Assembly (NCBI RefSeq): GCF_000208745.1
Contig: NC_030858.1
Location: 9,993,095 to 10,057,094 of the forward strand
Length of the DNA: 64,000 nt
Source of the DNA: Theobroma cacao
Taxonomy: Eukaryota > Streptophyta > Magnoliopsida > Malvales > Malvaceae
Direction of reading: 5' to 3'
Positions 1 through 12,667 of the stretch are shown here, piece after piece (position 1 is the first letter of the stretch; each line of letters starts with the position of its first letter). Under the pieces are notes generated by a model that was given only the letters and a program-made list of their open reading frames with translations, was not told the origin of the DNA and searched no databases. The position numbers and the translations under genes are program-made.

Positions 1-202
1 AAGATGTTGCTTCTATTGACTTGATTTCTTTTGGGTTTGATGGTTGATCCGTTTCAAGAACATAATAAATTTTCAATGTGGTTAATAGGAATACCATCTT
101 ATCCATCCATCTAGTGAAATTTGTTCCATCAAATCTATCAAGTTTGATCACTTCCTGATTTTGGAAGTGAGCCTTCACACTTGAATCCAACCTAGTCTCC
201 AT
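1..202 (-). pseudogene. Copia retrotransposon gag, N-terminal part, cut by window edge
   Basis: Reading the minus strand from an ATG at 202 down to base 1 gives an open frame of 67 codons with no stop. It begins METRLDSSV and contains KLDRFDGTNFTRWMDKM and LLTTLKIYYVLE. This is the N-terminal signature of the Copia gag polyprotein (the 'F.G.NF..W...M...L' region of gag-polypeptide domains), which forms the virus-like particle in the cytoplasm. The rest lies outside the window, so I cannot tell whether the element is intact. The short length is due to the window edge only. The sequence just upstream on the minus strand (203-652) looks like leader plus LTR. Assignment to Copia is firm; the lineage is not. 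Confidence 0.8.
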
Positions 203-222
203 CATGAAAAAATTGCAAAAAT

Positions 223-652
223 GTTTGAAAAAATACCTAAAGATTATTAGAAAATTTTAGAAGAAGAAAAAGAAGAATATTTTAAGAAGGAAGATTATGA
301 CTATGAGGGCGAGAATTGTCACTTTCCTTTAGGTATTTTTTCAACCTCCAAGATACAACAAAGTCTTTAAAACATTTATCAGAATTGTGAAATTAGCAGT
401 GTAAGAACGTTATTTATATAATAAGCCAACATATACGTCTTTTAATGAAAAGACTTGTATCCTTTCATAATCTGGCTTTTCAAATTGTACAAAAAGACTT
501 GTTTCTTTTCATAATATAACTCTTCAAATAGTTGTTTCCTTTCATAATACAACTATTCAATAATTATATAAAATAACCTTTCAAAAGTTATATTTTAATA
601 AGGTAATTATTTATAATTGTTTAGTCACAACTTTTCATTAATAAGTCCAACA
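223..652 (-). mobile_element. possible 5' LTR and leader of the edge Copia element
   Basis: The minus strand begins TGTTGGACTTATT at 652, a typical Copia LTR start, and leads directly to the gag ATG at 202. Between them the DNA is AT-rich and repetitive, with several copies of an AAAGACTTGT/CCTTTCATAAT-like phrase between 440 and 560. I see no clear tRNA-Met primer-binding site and cannot place the inner LTR end, so the boundary at 223 is a guess. Confidence 0.4.
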
Positions 653-3600
653 TTAACAAACTATCTAACAATAATTTGATCATTTTCACTTATATTTTAA
701 GAAAATTTGATTAATTCAATTTTTAGAATTTAAAAAAGAAGCTACTATATAATCACCTCTAGACTCAGTCCTTCAACTTATACGTGGTAGGGTACTTGAC
801 AATTGACACCAAGCTTCATGGTCTCTAAAGGGCCTAATTTAGTTTAATTTCGGGTTTTATATCTTTAGGATTGATGGGCACTTTGCTTGAACAGGAAGTA
901 GATGTCCTTTGAGTACCCTAGAAGTGACCAAACCCTTGATTTACGGGCATGAAATTGGTGAAAAGAGCATTAATTATTGTTCTAATCAAATACACAGGAT
1001 TCCTTATGGACTTTCTGGCTGTAAAGATCATACAAAAACCAAAACTAATATCTTTGAAAATGGGTTGCCCTTCTTAATTAATGCACATAATACATATATG
1101 TCTCACAATGACGCCATAGTCTCCCTCGACATGTCACTTTCCAGCCAAATTTTTTGAATGTCAGTTTCATGTAGCATGCATAATCTTAAGTGGAAACAGA
1201 GAAGTTTGAAAATGTTTCCAAATTAAAGAGTTAGAGAGAAACTTTGTTCCTCTTTTTTGTTACAATTTTTTTTTTTTGTAAAATTGGGCATGTCATTTTT
1301 TCTGAGTCAAGAGTATAATTACGAATTAGATTTTTTATACAAAAAATTTTAAATTACATAATAAAGTAATGGTCGCCCATCCTATAAATCATATTTCTCT
1401 CAACCTAATGACTTGAACTTATAAGATTTCAAAGTTGAAATTTCATATTCTAGTTGTTCGAGTGTTTGTAGCAGTTATTTCATGATTATCAATTAAATTA
1501 TATATATTAATTCTATTCTTAAGGAAACTTTGTGCTTGATGCTTCAATCATCAAAATCAACTTCTTACTCTTTTATTCTCTTCTTTTTCTTTTCTTTTTG
1601 TTTTATACATACAAACAAACATATACCATACAACAAACATACAACATAAGTAAAATTTACAAATCCAACAAAGAGATATACCTTAGAAAAATGTATTTAT
1701 TTCCCAAGAGAAAAATTTAGCAATTATAATTTAGTATTTCAAATTAAAACATTTAAAATGTAAACATAATCTTGTTTTTTTTTTTGGACTACGAGGAAAA
1801 AAGAAAGGAATAAAAGGGGCTTGATTTGATTCTTTTGGGTGACAATAAATTAAAGCCAATGGGATGCTTTGGTTTGATTGTTTGACAACAATGGGCAAAG
1901 GGTTTGACTAACTAGTTTTGCCTGTGGGGAGCATGAGAAAAGGCAAATTCTGGGACGGGGAAGCCCCATGATTCAAGGGTTGCGAGGCTGTAAACCTTTG
2001 TTAGAACATCGTGGGTCCCAACCATGTGTGCACATGCCTCTCGCCCCCTTCGTAAATGCCCATCCTATGAGCCCCTTCGCCCCCACAAATTTCTCACAAT
2101 AGTTTGCTACTCTTTTTTTTTTTTTTTAATGGGGTAAGGTAAAGTAGCTTTTTTATATGCGAAAAGATAATCTAAACCCCCCCTTTAAGCGTGGGATATA
2201 CGCATAGATCATGGAGGAAAGACCCACTTATACGAATTTAAAATTTGTTAAGTTTTATATGATTTATATTTTGCTAATTCAAATTTTGAATTCCATATTC
2301 TATTCATAAAGATCATGCATGTCAATTTTTAAATTAATTAAAAATTGCTTATTTTGACGATAGTAATAAAATTTGATTGTTTGATATAGTTGAAAAGACA
2401 GTAATCTAAATCAATATGATATTAATACCGATTTGATTTGAAACTTTATGAATATGATGGGCATGAGTATATTGTTAAATCCAGCTGTTGATTTCTAAAA
2501 TATTAATAGTATGTATACTTATAGAAAAGTGTAAAACTTAATTAGCTTTACAAGTTTTAACTCCGACTTAACTTAAACCCGTTTATATATGTGTGCCGGT
2601 TTGGTCCGGTTAGAGCTTCTTTAAAAAGTGTTATTGGAGTAGAGCTGTTTCAAAAGTGTTGTAAAAAGAAGTTAAAATAGTTTTTAACAAATTTAATGCT
2701 GAAGTGTCATAATATCTTAATTTATTTTTAATAAACCAAAAAATGATAAAAACAAAACCATAATTTTAGAATGAACAAAACAAATAAAATAAGAGAATTT
2801 TTTAATAATTAAAAATAATAATATAAATTAAATCAAAAGAAAAAATTTTCGTCAAATAAAAATGAAGTATATAATTTTTCTTATAAATTTATGAATTATT
2901 GAAGGATAAGTTGAGAATATAAAAGCGTCTCTTTGCATATAATTTGTTACTAAATATTAGCAATTTTGGAAGAAGTTTTGATATGCAACTTGGCCTAAAA
3001 ACATAAATAGGCGTCCACGTAGGTCTTCCATACATTGGGCCGATCACCCACATAGATTTACATGGGATGAAGTCAAGCGAAAAGAATGAGTTTCAAACCT
3101 TTAATCTCCGAAAATAAAACAATGAAGGAATGAAGCATACTGAAATGTATAGAAATAGTGTTTCTTACAAAATACAGAATAATTCTTATAAAGTATACAA
3201 AAAATTCTTTCCATTGGCTTGTAAGCATAATGTTGTTCAAAAAACACAGTGCAATAATTCTTCACAATAGCGCTTGAAAAATCAAACTTGCTTTTTGATA
3301 ACATTGTGCAAAATCAAAGTGTTTTGTCATAATAGCAAAAACCTGTTTGATAGGAGCCTTAGCATGGTACACAATGTATAACGATAAATAAACTGCTAGT
3401 GTTTAGGGGAGCTCATTAGAAAAGTACACAGTCAACATTGAAACAACGCAAAATTGTTTCCATCAATGTGTAGCATGTTGTCATGAAAACAAAGCAAACT
3501 CAAAAATATGCCGGTTGTGTTTTAGACAACATTGCAAACACAATATGCCACATAACATATAACAAAAACTCAGATAAATGGCAGAAATTTGTTAAGTTTG

Positions 3601-3700
3601 TTGAAGTAGATTGATTTATATACAGCTAGCACTGCAGTTCAATGAACATAAAATAGTTTAAAAATCAAATGAATAGTTTAGATATAAGTGTTCGGGTTAT
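653..3700. other. AT-rich intergenic DNA without recognisable genes
   Basis: Short open frames at 909-1157, 1532-1720 and 3101-3304 (minus) match no family I know and have the composition of non-coding DNA. A stretch at about 1840-2110 is GC-richer and non-repetitive, unlike the transposon sequence elsewhere, and may be old unique DNA. Around 2600-2680 a phrase resembling dispersed dicot repeats ('AGCTTCTTTAAAAAGTG') appears, but no terminal inverted repeats were found. Confidence 0.5.
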
Positions 3701-4614
3701 ATGAATGTAAGAAAAGTAAAACTCAGCAAACAGTTCATCCGACATGTTAGCTTTAAAATTATTATAGTTTTGATTATGACAAAATGATTAAATTTGCTTG
3801 AACATTATTTGAGTAATCCTTGACAATTTCTTAAAATGATTTAACTCCCATACAATTGTTCTTACATAGACACAAGCTTGACTTTTGAAGTTATTGAACT
3901 ATATCTATAAGCTTGTATGACTTAGGTGTATGAGTGCTTATGATTCTCATTCATTAATGTTTGATTTAAAGATTAAAGGAAAATCTTGATGCACCCATTA
4001 AGGGGGAGTTTTGAATATCTTTTTTAATGATGAAAAAGAAAAAGGAGAGAAGGAAGACTAAGTTAAATAGAGTTTGATAGGTCTTCATGTTTAATTTATG
4101 TGTGTGATGCTTAGTTACTTATGACATTCTGCTGTGATAATTGCTGATGGTTAGGATTTGACATTCTGTTGTGATAATTGCTTATGGTTAGGATTTGGAT
4201 GTTGATAACTTACTTTTGTTATGCTTTTATGTTATCTTTGTTGGCTTGTTAATGACATTTGATTCTAGAATGGATATGGTTTATTGATGATATGCTGATG
4301 ATGGTATAGATGGTCATAATATTGATAATATCTTGTTACTTATAATTAGTAGCTCTGTAAGCTCATAAGACAATTCATGAATATGCTCTGTCAAATGTCT
4401 GAATCAATGCTTGTTATTTTCATTAAGAAATAGATAAAAAATTAGCTAACCTGCTAAGTTGGATAACAAAATAACTTGAAAAGATCATGCATACATTAAG
4501 GGGGAGCACACACTCAAGGGGAGAAATTCCTCATCTTGTGCAGAACAAAAAGAACTAATAGACACTGTGCTATTAATCAAGGAATGTTTTGTCATCAGAA
4601 AAAAAAAAGGAGAT
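3700..4614 (+). mobile_element. 3' internal region of Sirevirus-like Copia A
   Basis: This stretch directly precedes the LTR at 4615 and ends in a polypurine tract, as expected between pol and the 3' LTR. It holds no coding sequence I can recognise. The 13-mer CATTAAGGGGGAG occurs twice (3996-4008 and 4494-4506), with a related purine tract at 4512-4523. Repeated polypurine motifs upstream of the 3' LTR are known in Sireviruses. A 37-bp unit is duplicated in tandem at 4122-4158 and 4159-4195. The left boundary is approximate: pol, gag and the 5' LTR are missing. Confidence 0.55.
4599..4614 (+). promoter_or_regulatory. polypurine tract of Copia A
   Basis: An A-run followed by GGAGAT abuts the TGTTGG start of the LTR at 4615. 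This is where plus-strand DNA synthesis is primed in LTR retrotransposons. It fixes the element as plus-strand and the LTR as the 3' one. The mirror-image tract next to the minus-strand Sirevirus LTR (44908-44930) is nearly the same. Confidence 0.75.
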
Positions 4615-5662
4615 TGTTGGCTCCATAAGTTTTTGATGATAATAAAACATTCCCATTCATTTATTTCTAACTCTACTATTTAAGTGTGTAGGACAAAAAT
4701 GTATGGCAATAATAAATTAATAACTCAAAAATGAAGATGGTTGGCTTAGAAATAGAGACAACTTAATCAACTAAAAAGCATTATTAGTCGACTAAGATCT
4801 TATTGCCAGAAATTGGGTTCAGAAATAGAGATAACTTAATCGACTAAGAAGCATTGTAAGTCGACTAAGAGCTTACTGTCAGAAACTAGGTTCATAGACA
4901 GAGATGACTTAATCGACTAAGAAGCATAGTTAGTCAACTAAGAGCACACTGTTGAAAAATTTGAATTTTAGCACAAAAGGACAAAATAATGACCAGAAAT
5001 GGCTAGTTTTAATCTCCAACAGCCAGAATTGATTTTGCAAGTATTTAAAGCCTCTCCAACAATCAAAAACAAGATAAAGAAGCCATCCAAAGTGATTTTG
5101 AGCTTAGAAGACTAAAAACCTTTTTTTTTTTTCACTTGTATTTCACTGCTATCCTTTGAAAAAGTGTTTGAGCTTAGCTTTGTACATCTTAGATCAGTTA
5201 GGTGATCAATTGTACTTCATCTTCTCTTCATTTTGTATACTTAGAGTGTGCGAGACACTCTAAGGGAATTTATTAAAGCTTGGATTGCTTGATTGAGTAT
5301 ATAAGTTCTAACTTAGCCTAGAAAAATTAGTTGTTGGGTTTTGGTTGATCCCGGTAAAAACCATTGTGAAAGGTTTTGACTGAGCCTGGTAAAAGCCATT
5401 GTAAAGCTTGGTGAAAGCTTGTGAATTTCGCTGTTCATAGTGATTGGTTTGGAAAATCCTTGGTTGAGCAATCAAGGTAGTGGATGTAGGTCTTGGACCG
5501 AACCACTATAAATTCTTGTGCGATTGTTTGCTCTGTTTTTAGTTTTTCATTCATCCTTAAATCTTTCTTTTATCATGCATTTGTCCCCAATTAGAAGCAA
5601 TTTTTGTAAGAGCCAAAAAGTGTTATTCACCCCCCCTCTAGCACATTTACTTGGGACCAACA
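4615..5662 (+). mobile_element. 3' LTR of Sirevirus-like Copia A
   Basis: The LTR is 1,048 bp and starts TGTTGGCTCC and ends GGGACCAACA, so its ends form the inverted repeat TGTTGG...CCAACA. It is the same family as the minus-strand LTR at 43801-44907: both share the terminal 'TTTTTGATGATA..AAAACATTCCC' region and the 'CCCCCCTCTA' region near the end. A phrase resembling 'GATCCCGGTAAAAACCATTG' lies in the R/U5 part. U3 contains three tandem 73-bp units with paired palindromes. No matching duplication flanks it, as expected because the 5' half of the element is gone. Confidence 0.85.
4747..4965 (+). repeat. three 73-bp tandem repeats in LTR U3
   Basis: Three units start at about 4747, 4820 and 4893, with an exact 73-bp period. 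Each contains an AGAGA-ACTTAAT phrase and two copies of the palindromic core TCGACT or TCAACT, starting at 4767/4788, 4840/4861 and 4913/4934. The two copies are 21 bp apart in every unit. Lying in U3 upstream of the presumed promoter, the units look like an enhancer array. Confidence 0.85.
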
Positions 5663-6002
5663 AGACATGTAGATTTAGATAATCAATTTAGACATAGGTA
5701 TTTGGGTTGTCAAAATGATTACCATGACAAAAATTTGTCTAGCATTGTTGACATAAGCCTTTCAAAAGTGTTTGGCCCTGGCGCATACAACATTGAAATG
5801 TTAGAAGAAAAGTTTTTTCAAGTTCTTTTATCAATACATATATAATATCAAAAAATATGATAAATATAAGTGAATTAAAGAATATATGTTATTGTAAGTT
5901 AACATAAATGCGTGAATCAAATCTAAGATGGTATGCAAATTATCAAGGTAGATATCTAATTTCATGATGATAATACGCAACTTCTCAATGGTAAAATGCA
6001 CA
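5663..6002. other. non-coding spacer between LTR and solo LTR
   Basis: AT-rich sequence. The frame at 5651-5845 begins inside the LTR end and has no family resemblance. The last five bases (5998-6002, GCACA) are the left target duplication of the solo LTR that follows. Confidence 0.5.
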
Positions 6003-7660
6003 TGTTGTGTGCTTTGCTTGTGTGATGTGAAATGTACTCAAAATTAAATGCAAAATATACAAGCAAAGACTACGTGCAAGTATACATGATCGTAACAAGT
6101 AATACAGTGATAAGTTGAGTTTATCGATTCCTCGAGGAGTTGGTATACTAGTTGTTGCTAATTACTAAAATTAAAACAAGCTAATTTTATCCAAGCACCA
6201 AATTTTGAGAAATGATTAAAAAGTAATCTAATTAACTAATTCTAATCTAAGAAGTGCAAATAACAAATTGATGTGGAAGTGAAGATTTAATAGTCTAGGA
6301 TTATGGTATCCTTTAATATTTCACTTGGAATGGTGTTTACTTAATTACTTAATCTTAATGTAAATTGATACTTGCCTAGAATCCTAAAGCATGTGTAATT
6401 CTCCGTTGAGATATTATACAATTGCCTAACTTAATTGAATTGCTATATGTCTATAGGAAACAACTACATTAAGTTCTTTAATCCAAGGGTCTAAAAATTG
6501 ACTATATGTGGCAACTAGGCGTATATCAACCCTAATTGCACATCCAAACACTTAAATTCAATCTTAAGTGTAGTGAATACACATTACCCAAATCAAGGTC
6601 TAATTTAGACTCTCTTAAGTATCATCTAAATACCTAGGCACATTTAAATGGTGATTAAGCAAATAAATGGGCAATAAATTCATATTTGAGTAAACATCTA
6701 TGTTTCCATAGAAAATAAGTAATAAACTAACACAATATCCAAACTACATATTAAAATCCAACATAACCCTAGATTAAGACTTCTAGCTAAACATATTTAA
6801 AATGCAAACACAAATCTCAACAAAATGAAGTATTTCTACAAAAAAAGTTGGAGAGAGAAAATCAAATCTAGAGTGAGAAATTCTCTAGAGCAACTTTTTG
6901 ATCTGTCAATCTCTTGATTTCTTTTCCTTTTTCCTTTTTAGTTCTAGCCTTCTTTTTTCCAAATTAGTGTCTAAATCCTCCTTCCCTTTGAGCGAAAAAA
7001 AATTATATTTATACCCTATTTATTGTCAATTTGATGTAAAATCGAATGGCCCATAATGTGCAAATTCATGTGTTAGCCCCTAGGAGCCCAAGAGTTGATA
7101 CCTAGGCACCCAAGGTTCTGTCCTTGGCCTTTCCAAGTATTGAGATGTTTGGTGCCTAGGTGCCCAAAGGTTGGGGCCCATGCACCTAAGCTACTGTCCA
7201 TATTGCATGTAGTCTGTTATAGTCAATCAATTTCCTCTACATTTTTACAATGATCCCTTTTAAATTGGGTAAAGTACTGAACATCAAAGTCATTGCTCTT
7301 CCTTTTATCTTTTCATAGATCTAAGAATTGTGTTGATCGGAGTTTTGTAGCTCAAGATATGCTCCAACTATTGTAGCATAGTCTGAGGTCAACTTAAGCA
7401 AAAGTGCATGATCCTTTTCAAATTTGACTTCCAAGCTCTTTTGCAATTTCACTAACATATAGCACAATCTATAGAAGGTACAAACAAGAATTAAAAACAT
7501 GAAAACAAACTCAAATTACTTAATTAAACTACTAAAGCATGCATAAAGTAAATACTAAGACAAATGTGAAAACAATGCCTAAATAAATTAAAAACAAGAG
7601 GACATTAGTCATTTTTAAGCTTAAAAGAATGCAAGATAACTCTATAAAATGGAGTTATCA
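6003..7660 (-). mobile_element. solo LTR with GCACA target-site duplication
   Basis: The unit starts TGTTGTGTGC at 6003 and ends GGAGTTATCA at 7660, and is flanked by GCACA at 5998-6002 and again at 7661-7665. Canonical TG...CA ends, a perfect 5-bp duplication and no coding sequence make it a solo LTR of 1,658 bp, left by recombination between two LTRs. On the minus strand it reads TGATAACTCCATTTTATAG, a start I recognise from plant Gypsy-type LTRs, hence the minus call. The superfamily is inferred, not shown. Confidence 0.8.
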
Positions 7661-7665
7661 GCACA

Positions 7666-9337
7666 ACAAACAATAACTAATTCGAAACAAATGACATTGC
7701 TTACACTGAGTTGATGTACAATATCTAAATGTAAATCAAAGTTCTCATGCAATTTTGTTTCGTATAAGACTTTTGACTATATAAATTCATTTAACATGTG
7801 TCATGCACAATCATTGATAACAACGTACATTATGTTGTTAGATACTTGTACTATTGTTGACTAACCATGATACACAAACATAACACCCATAGCACATGAC
7901 TCAATGTTCAACTATTCATTGAAGGAAGATAATTTGACAAGTTCAATATTCAACTATTCATCTCAATAGTGACAACATCATTTTATGTAAATAAGAAAAA
8001 AGGCCTATAAACTAAGTAATTTCGTAAACTCAACATAGTAAAGCATTTATAATGACAATGCAAATAATTAACTTTCAAAAAATCAAACATTCCTCATACA
8101 AATCTATTCACATAAGTTATATCAATATTAGAAAACATGAAATGATGTTGGCAGTCATAACACTATTTAATACATTGATAACACATAAGTCACATATTGA
8201 TGATTATCATAAATTTGTAATCATATTATTTGATGGCATAACTTTAACAAAGTTATTGCAGTAATTTAGTTACTTGATTTTAAGTTTCTTATGGGGTGAT
8301 TCATTTGGAAAGAGGTCTTGCTAGATTTGTGTGCCTGGTGGGGAAAGAAGGCATTTTTGTATGTTGAAACTTGTCTATGTGCCATGCAATGACAGAGTTC
8401 ATTTATTAGTAGATGGCTTTCCAATTGCCAATACTAAATTGAGATATTCATTGGGAGGTGAGCAACTTTGAATTTTGAAGCTTAAGTCTCCTGTCTTCAA
8501 TGATTTTGTGACCAAGGTCACATTGAAGAGCTTTTGTTTGTCAATAAGTTTTGCAATTGGTTTAAGCAACACATATCTATCCAACTAGTTTATCAAAGCA
8601 TGCTTTGTTATCAATGCACCAACCACTTTTTCACCGTCATCCCAAATACCACAAATGTTGTGCTTCTTGTGTGGTCTTGTACAGTCATGATCAGAGGAAA
8701 AAAAAGAGAAACTGTTTTGTCAAATGTTGAAAATTTTTATGTAATGGTTTGTGCTAATCATGCAAACCATAGATATGATGTTTGTTCTTTGTGTTTTAGA
8801 TTTAGGCACTAAAAGCTATCACCTATCTACTGTAGTGTTTTCATGCATATTTTGCAGCCATTGTAGTGCCACCCTTCAGTATAATCAAAGTCTTTGATGT
8901 GCAACAAAAGTAAAAAGGCTTCTTTGTGGGAGGTTTTTTTCAAAACAAAAGTAAAGTGCTCATAAAAAAAGAAATGAATATAATTGATGTATTCACTATC
9001 AATCATTGGAAGATATTGTTACTTGGAGTTTTGAATGATCCATTTGCAAAAATTCCTCAAATGTCATATGATTTTGACTTTGTTGTTCATCAGTCAATAT
9101 TTGCAGTCAATTTTGGACCTCGAGCAGTAGCACAGGGGCATTTTGTTTGTCAACTTTGAAAATGTATTAAACATGAGACCAAAATAGTTGTGGTTAATTT
9201 GAAGTCATACCTGTTTATAATAGAAATGTAAAATAAAAGAAATATAGTACATAAAAAATGTAACTTAAAATTTACTTGTTTATTATCTCAACGACGATAG
9301 GTATATCAAAATCCACATACACTTATGAAGTAAAACA
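7666..9337. other. non-coding DNA with one copy of a dispersed repeat
   Basis: Open frames at 8052-8264, 8534-8812 and 8926-9159 match no family I recognise and lack domain motifs. The section 7905-8130 is clearly similar to the tandem block at 29205-29840: both have 'GAAGGAAGA.AATT.GACAAGTT', 'CATCTCAATAGTGACA' and 'AAAGCATTTATAAT.A.AATGCAA'. It is therefore a dispersed repeat of unknown class. Confidence 0.5.
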
Positions 9338-10940
9338 TGTTAGCCTTGAGTTACATCATGTTTTGATTTGACAAAAATCACATGTTTTCTTAAACTTAAT
9401 GTCAAGCATTTGAAATTGTCTTAAATATCTTTTCAATCCCTTAAGGTTACATATTTGTTTGAAAAGTCTTACATCATTAGAAAACACCTTATAAGCTTTC
9501 AAACAATGCATATTCAGCTAAGAATGCAAAAGCAAACATGCCTTGAAATGTTATTTGAATGTAAGAATAAGGCAAGAAAGAAATAGCTGGAGAGAAGTGT
9601 TAAAAAGCTAAGGAAACCTTAAGACACAAGTCAAGAGTTGATCCTAGAGAAGCTTGAGTCAATCCAAAGGCCAAAAGAGTGCAAAACTTGAAGATTATCA
9701 AGCCATAGTCGACCTTGAAGTGTTTATAGTCGACCCTATTCTAGAAAAATCAAGAAAATCAAGTTTTGAATAAACAAAGTTGATCTTGGACTAAGCATTG
9801 TCGACCCTGACAAGTCAAAAGTGAGGATAAGTCAACTTTACAAAGACATAGTCAATTATAGAGAAGGTATAGTTGATTATAATAGCTCAATTTTGCAAAA
9901 TACACGCTCTTGGGAAAATGATTGAGTGGAGGAAGGTTGAAGTTTGAAGAACATAGTTGACCCTAAGAGCATTGTGGTGGACCCTCAAGCTTGAACAATT
10001 GTCAGATTTGATTCAAACTTATGTCTACTAGCTCCACACTTTGCCCCAGCTATAAATAGCAACATTTGAGCTATTTGGAAGCAAGAGAGTATTTGAACCG
10101 AAGCTTCAAACCCTAGAAAGACCTCTAAAAGCTCATTGTTACTCACTAGCATCATTTTAGTCTTCCACCAAGCATACAAAGTTGAATATTTGCTTCATTT
10201 GAGATGGTTTTTCTTCTCTCACTACACCCAAGCTAAATTCTCTAGCATCCAGCCTTTGTGAGATAAATCTTTACTCTTACTCCTTTGTACACACATCTTG
10301 TAAAGGTTTTACCTTAACCTTGAAAGCTATTTATGAGGGTTTGTGGTTGAGCCTTTAAAAACCATTGTTGGTTAATTATCGCTTCATCTCGTTAAAAAGA
10401 AAGAATCCCTTTATGGATTATGTAAGGGTTATCACTTGATCTCGTGAAAACGCCATTGTAAGGGTTATCGCTTGATCCCATTAAAAAGTAAGAATCCTTT
10501 TGTAGATTGTGTGATGGTTTTCACTTTGTCCCATTAAAAGCAAGAATCCTTGATAGTGAATTGAAATTCCTTGGTTACCAAGGGAGTGGTTGTTAGCATT
10601 GAAAAAGTCAAACCACTGTAAACTCTTTATGTCTCTTTTGATTTTCGACATCATTATTCATTGTCTATATTTGCTTGAGGAAAATGATTTTATATTGATT
10701 TATTGTTTCACATTTAGGAAAATATTCTTCCTTTTATTTTTCCATAGCTAGCATTTAAATTAGGAAATATATTTTATTTTGACTTATTATTTTTTATGCT
10801 TAGTGATTTATTGTTGGAAACTTGATTTTAATGCTAGAAAATATTTTTGGATGAAAAAGCTTTGATTTTTTATACCCAGATTTTCAAGAAATTTTTAATA
10901 TATCAATTCACCCTCCTATTTTGTTAGTGGAGAAGTCTCA
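9338..10940 (+). mobile_element. Sirevirus-like Copia LTR
   Basis: The sequence starts TGTTAGCCTTGAG and ends near 'TTCACCCTCCTATTTTG...TCTCA', matching the layout of the LTR at 4615-5662. It shares phrases such as 'TTGATCCCATTAAAAAG' and 'CCATTGTAAGGGTT', repeated several times between 10330 and 10560. U3 (9700-9985) holds four pairs of GTCGAC-type palindromes 21 bp apart. No polypurine tract or duplication is visible at either side, so it may be a fragment, and the right end is uncertain by tens of bases. Confidence 0.65.
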
Positions 10941-12667
10941 ATGAACAATATCAGAATAGTTATTATTTTCTTCCTATACAATTTCTTTTAAAATTTTTAA
11001 CTCTGAAAATAAATCTAAACCATCAATATCAAAATAGTTATTATATGTTAAGGAACATTCAAGATTAAGGCAATAACCTTTCAAACTATTATCATCTAAT
11101 AACTTCAATTTTTTACTACTATATAGAAAACTAAAAAAATAATTGATTTTATATATAAAAAAAAAATAGCTGTTGGAGATGATTAAATATATATAACCGT
11201 TAGTTGATTGGAAATAAGAGAATATAGTTGAGAATTAATAGCATTCTAGAAATAAGAAAGTGATAGAAAATTGAGATTTATTAGGCATATAATTAGAAAA
11301 GTGAGAGAACAAATAATTTTATTAATTATTTTTTACTTTTATATATTGTTTTAATTTTTATATATTTTTAATATAATTAATTATATTATAATTATTATAA
11401 AATTATAAATTCTCTCGAAATTTAGGGCCTCCCCAAATTGAGGGCCTAAAACCCTTGCATGGGTGGCTTCACCCAAGGGCCGACTTTGGTGAAGAGGAAA
11501 ATGCTAAAAGAACATCTCAAAATCAAAACATGCCAAAGATTGTTTGATATATCTTGTATCTCCAAGGCAAGTCATCAAACTCCATAAATTGAAAATAATT
11601 TTGTTGAAATTCAATGGTAGATGTTGAAACTTCAAGAATTCTTGTTTTAGGAGTGATCATAATAGTAGTGTCAACTGTAATTGCACTGTAACTCCTTTTT
11701 GGTTTACAAAGTTTAAAGTCTAAGATTGTATAAATGAGCCTTTTCTTCAGCATTGATTGAAATTCTTTGATCTGCATCTAGTAAATAGTACCTTGAATCA
11801 CATTTCCCTATGCATATACAACGTAATTAATTCACTTATGACAATTCTAGTATTATGATTTGCAGTAATGGTGAAAAGATAAAATATCAAACATTATGAG
11901 ATGTTTACAGACCTTGTCATCAATACCAAGAAAATCAAGATTTATGACTTCATTTTGTTGCTTTTATTTGATGCTATGCCGAGTATACACAATGTAGATT
12001 TTAATGGTACCACTTACCTTGCCTATTTAAAGTTCAAAGATAGATTGATATGGCATGATTTTATTGAGTGGAGCCTTGTGAAAACTTGAGAAAATGACAT
12101 AAATATAGTCATTAGTTGATAATAGTAATGAAATTGCAAAATTAGAAAAAGTTACAAATAACAAGTGCAATAAATGATAGCGAAAAAGATTAACAACATC
12201 AAACATCCACAAATATGTGAATGATGACAGTGATCAAGATCAAAAGAACGTATTATATAACACTAAGCAGCTACATGATTGTACAAAATTATAAAGGATA
12301 TAATTATTCTATAATATAAAGAAAGAGAAATATGAAATTATTTTCAAATTATGAAAATGTACGATTTGAAGGCATATAATTTTTGATACTTAATATAGGT
12401 TGACATTTTAGTTGTTGATTATTAGTTTCTATTTATTTCCACTATATTCATATGCTACAATATTGCAGGCATGGATTTTTTTCTCAAAATTGACATAGTA
12501 TTTGTTAAACTTTCAAGAATTATGAGAAACTTGATAAAATCTATGAAAAGTATGCATTTTTTTATTGGTATGTAATTAAGATTGACGAGAAGCAGTACAT
12601 CATGTTTTGATTGAAAAGTATAACGTCATCATTCCGTTGCGATGATGCTTATTTTTCAATTTGCTCA
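10941..12667. other. AT-rich DNA, possible terminus of a small DNA transposon
   Basis: No coding sequence recognised; the frames at 11523-11777 and 12027-12212 (minus) and 11901-12089 (plus) have no family resemblance. At 11420-11495 a GC-rich phrase built on GGGCCT and GGGCCGACTTTGG interrupts the AT-rich DNA. It resembles ends of dispersed plant DNA transposons, but I found no partner terminus. Confidence 0.4.

Noticed and set aside
909..1157. 82-codon frame as a possible host gene
   Set aside because: No family resemblance, no splice context, composition like surrounding non-coding DNA.
1840..2110. GC-richer stretch as an exon or promoter
   Set aside because: No open frame, splice signals or motif; left as unexplained unique DNA.
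4747..4965. Repeats considered as a CRISPR-like array
   Set aside because: This is eukaryotic LTR DNA; units are contiguous 73-bp tandem copies without distinct spacers.
8926..9159. 77-codon frame, possibly a transposase remnant
   Set aside because: No motif of MULE, hAT or other transposases can be seen.
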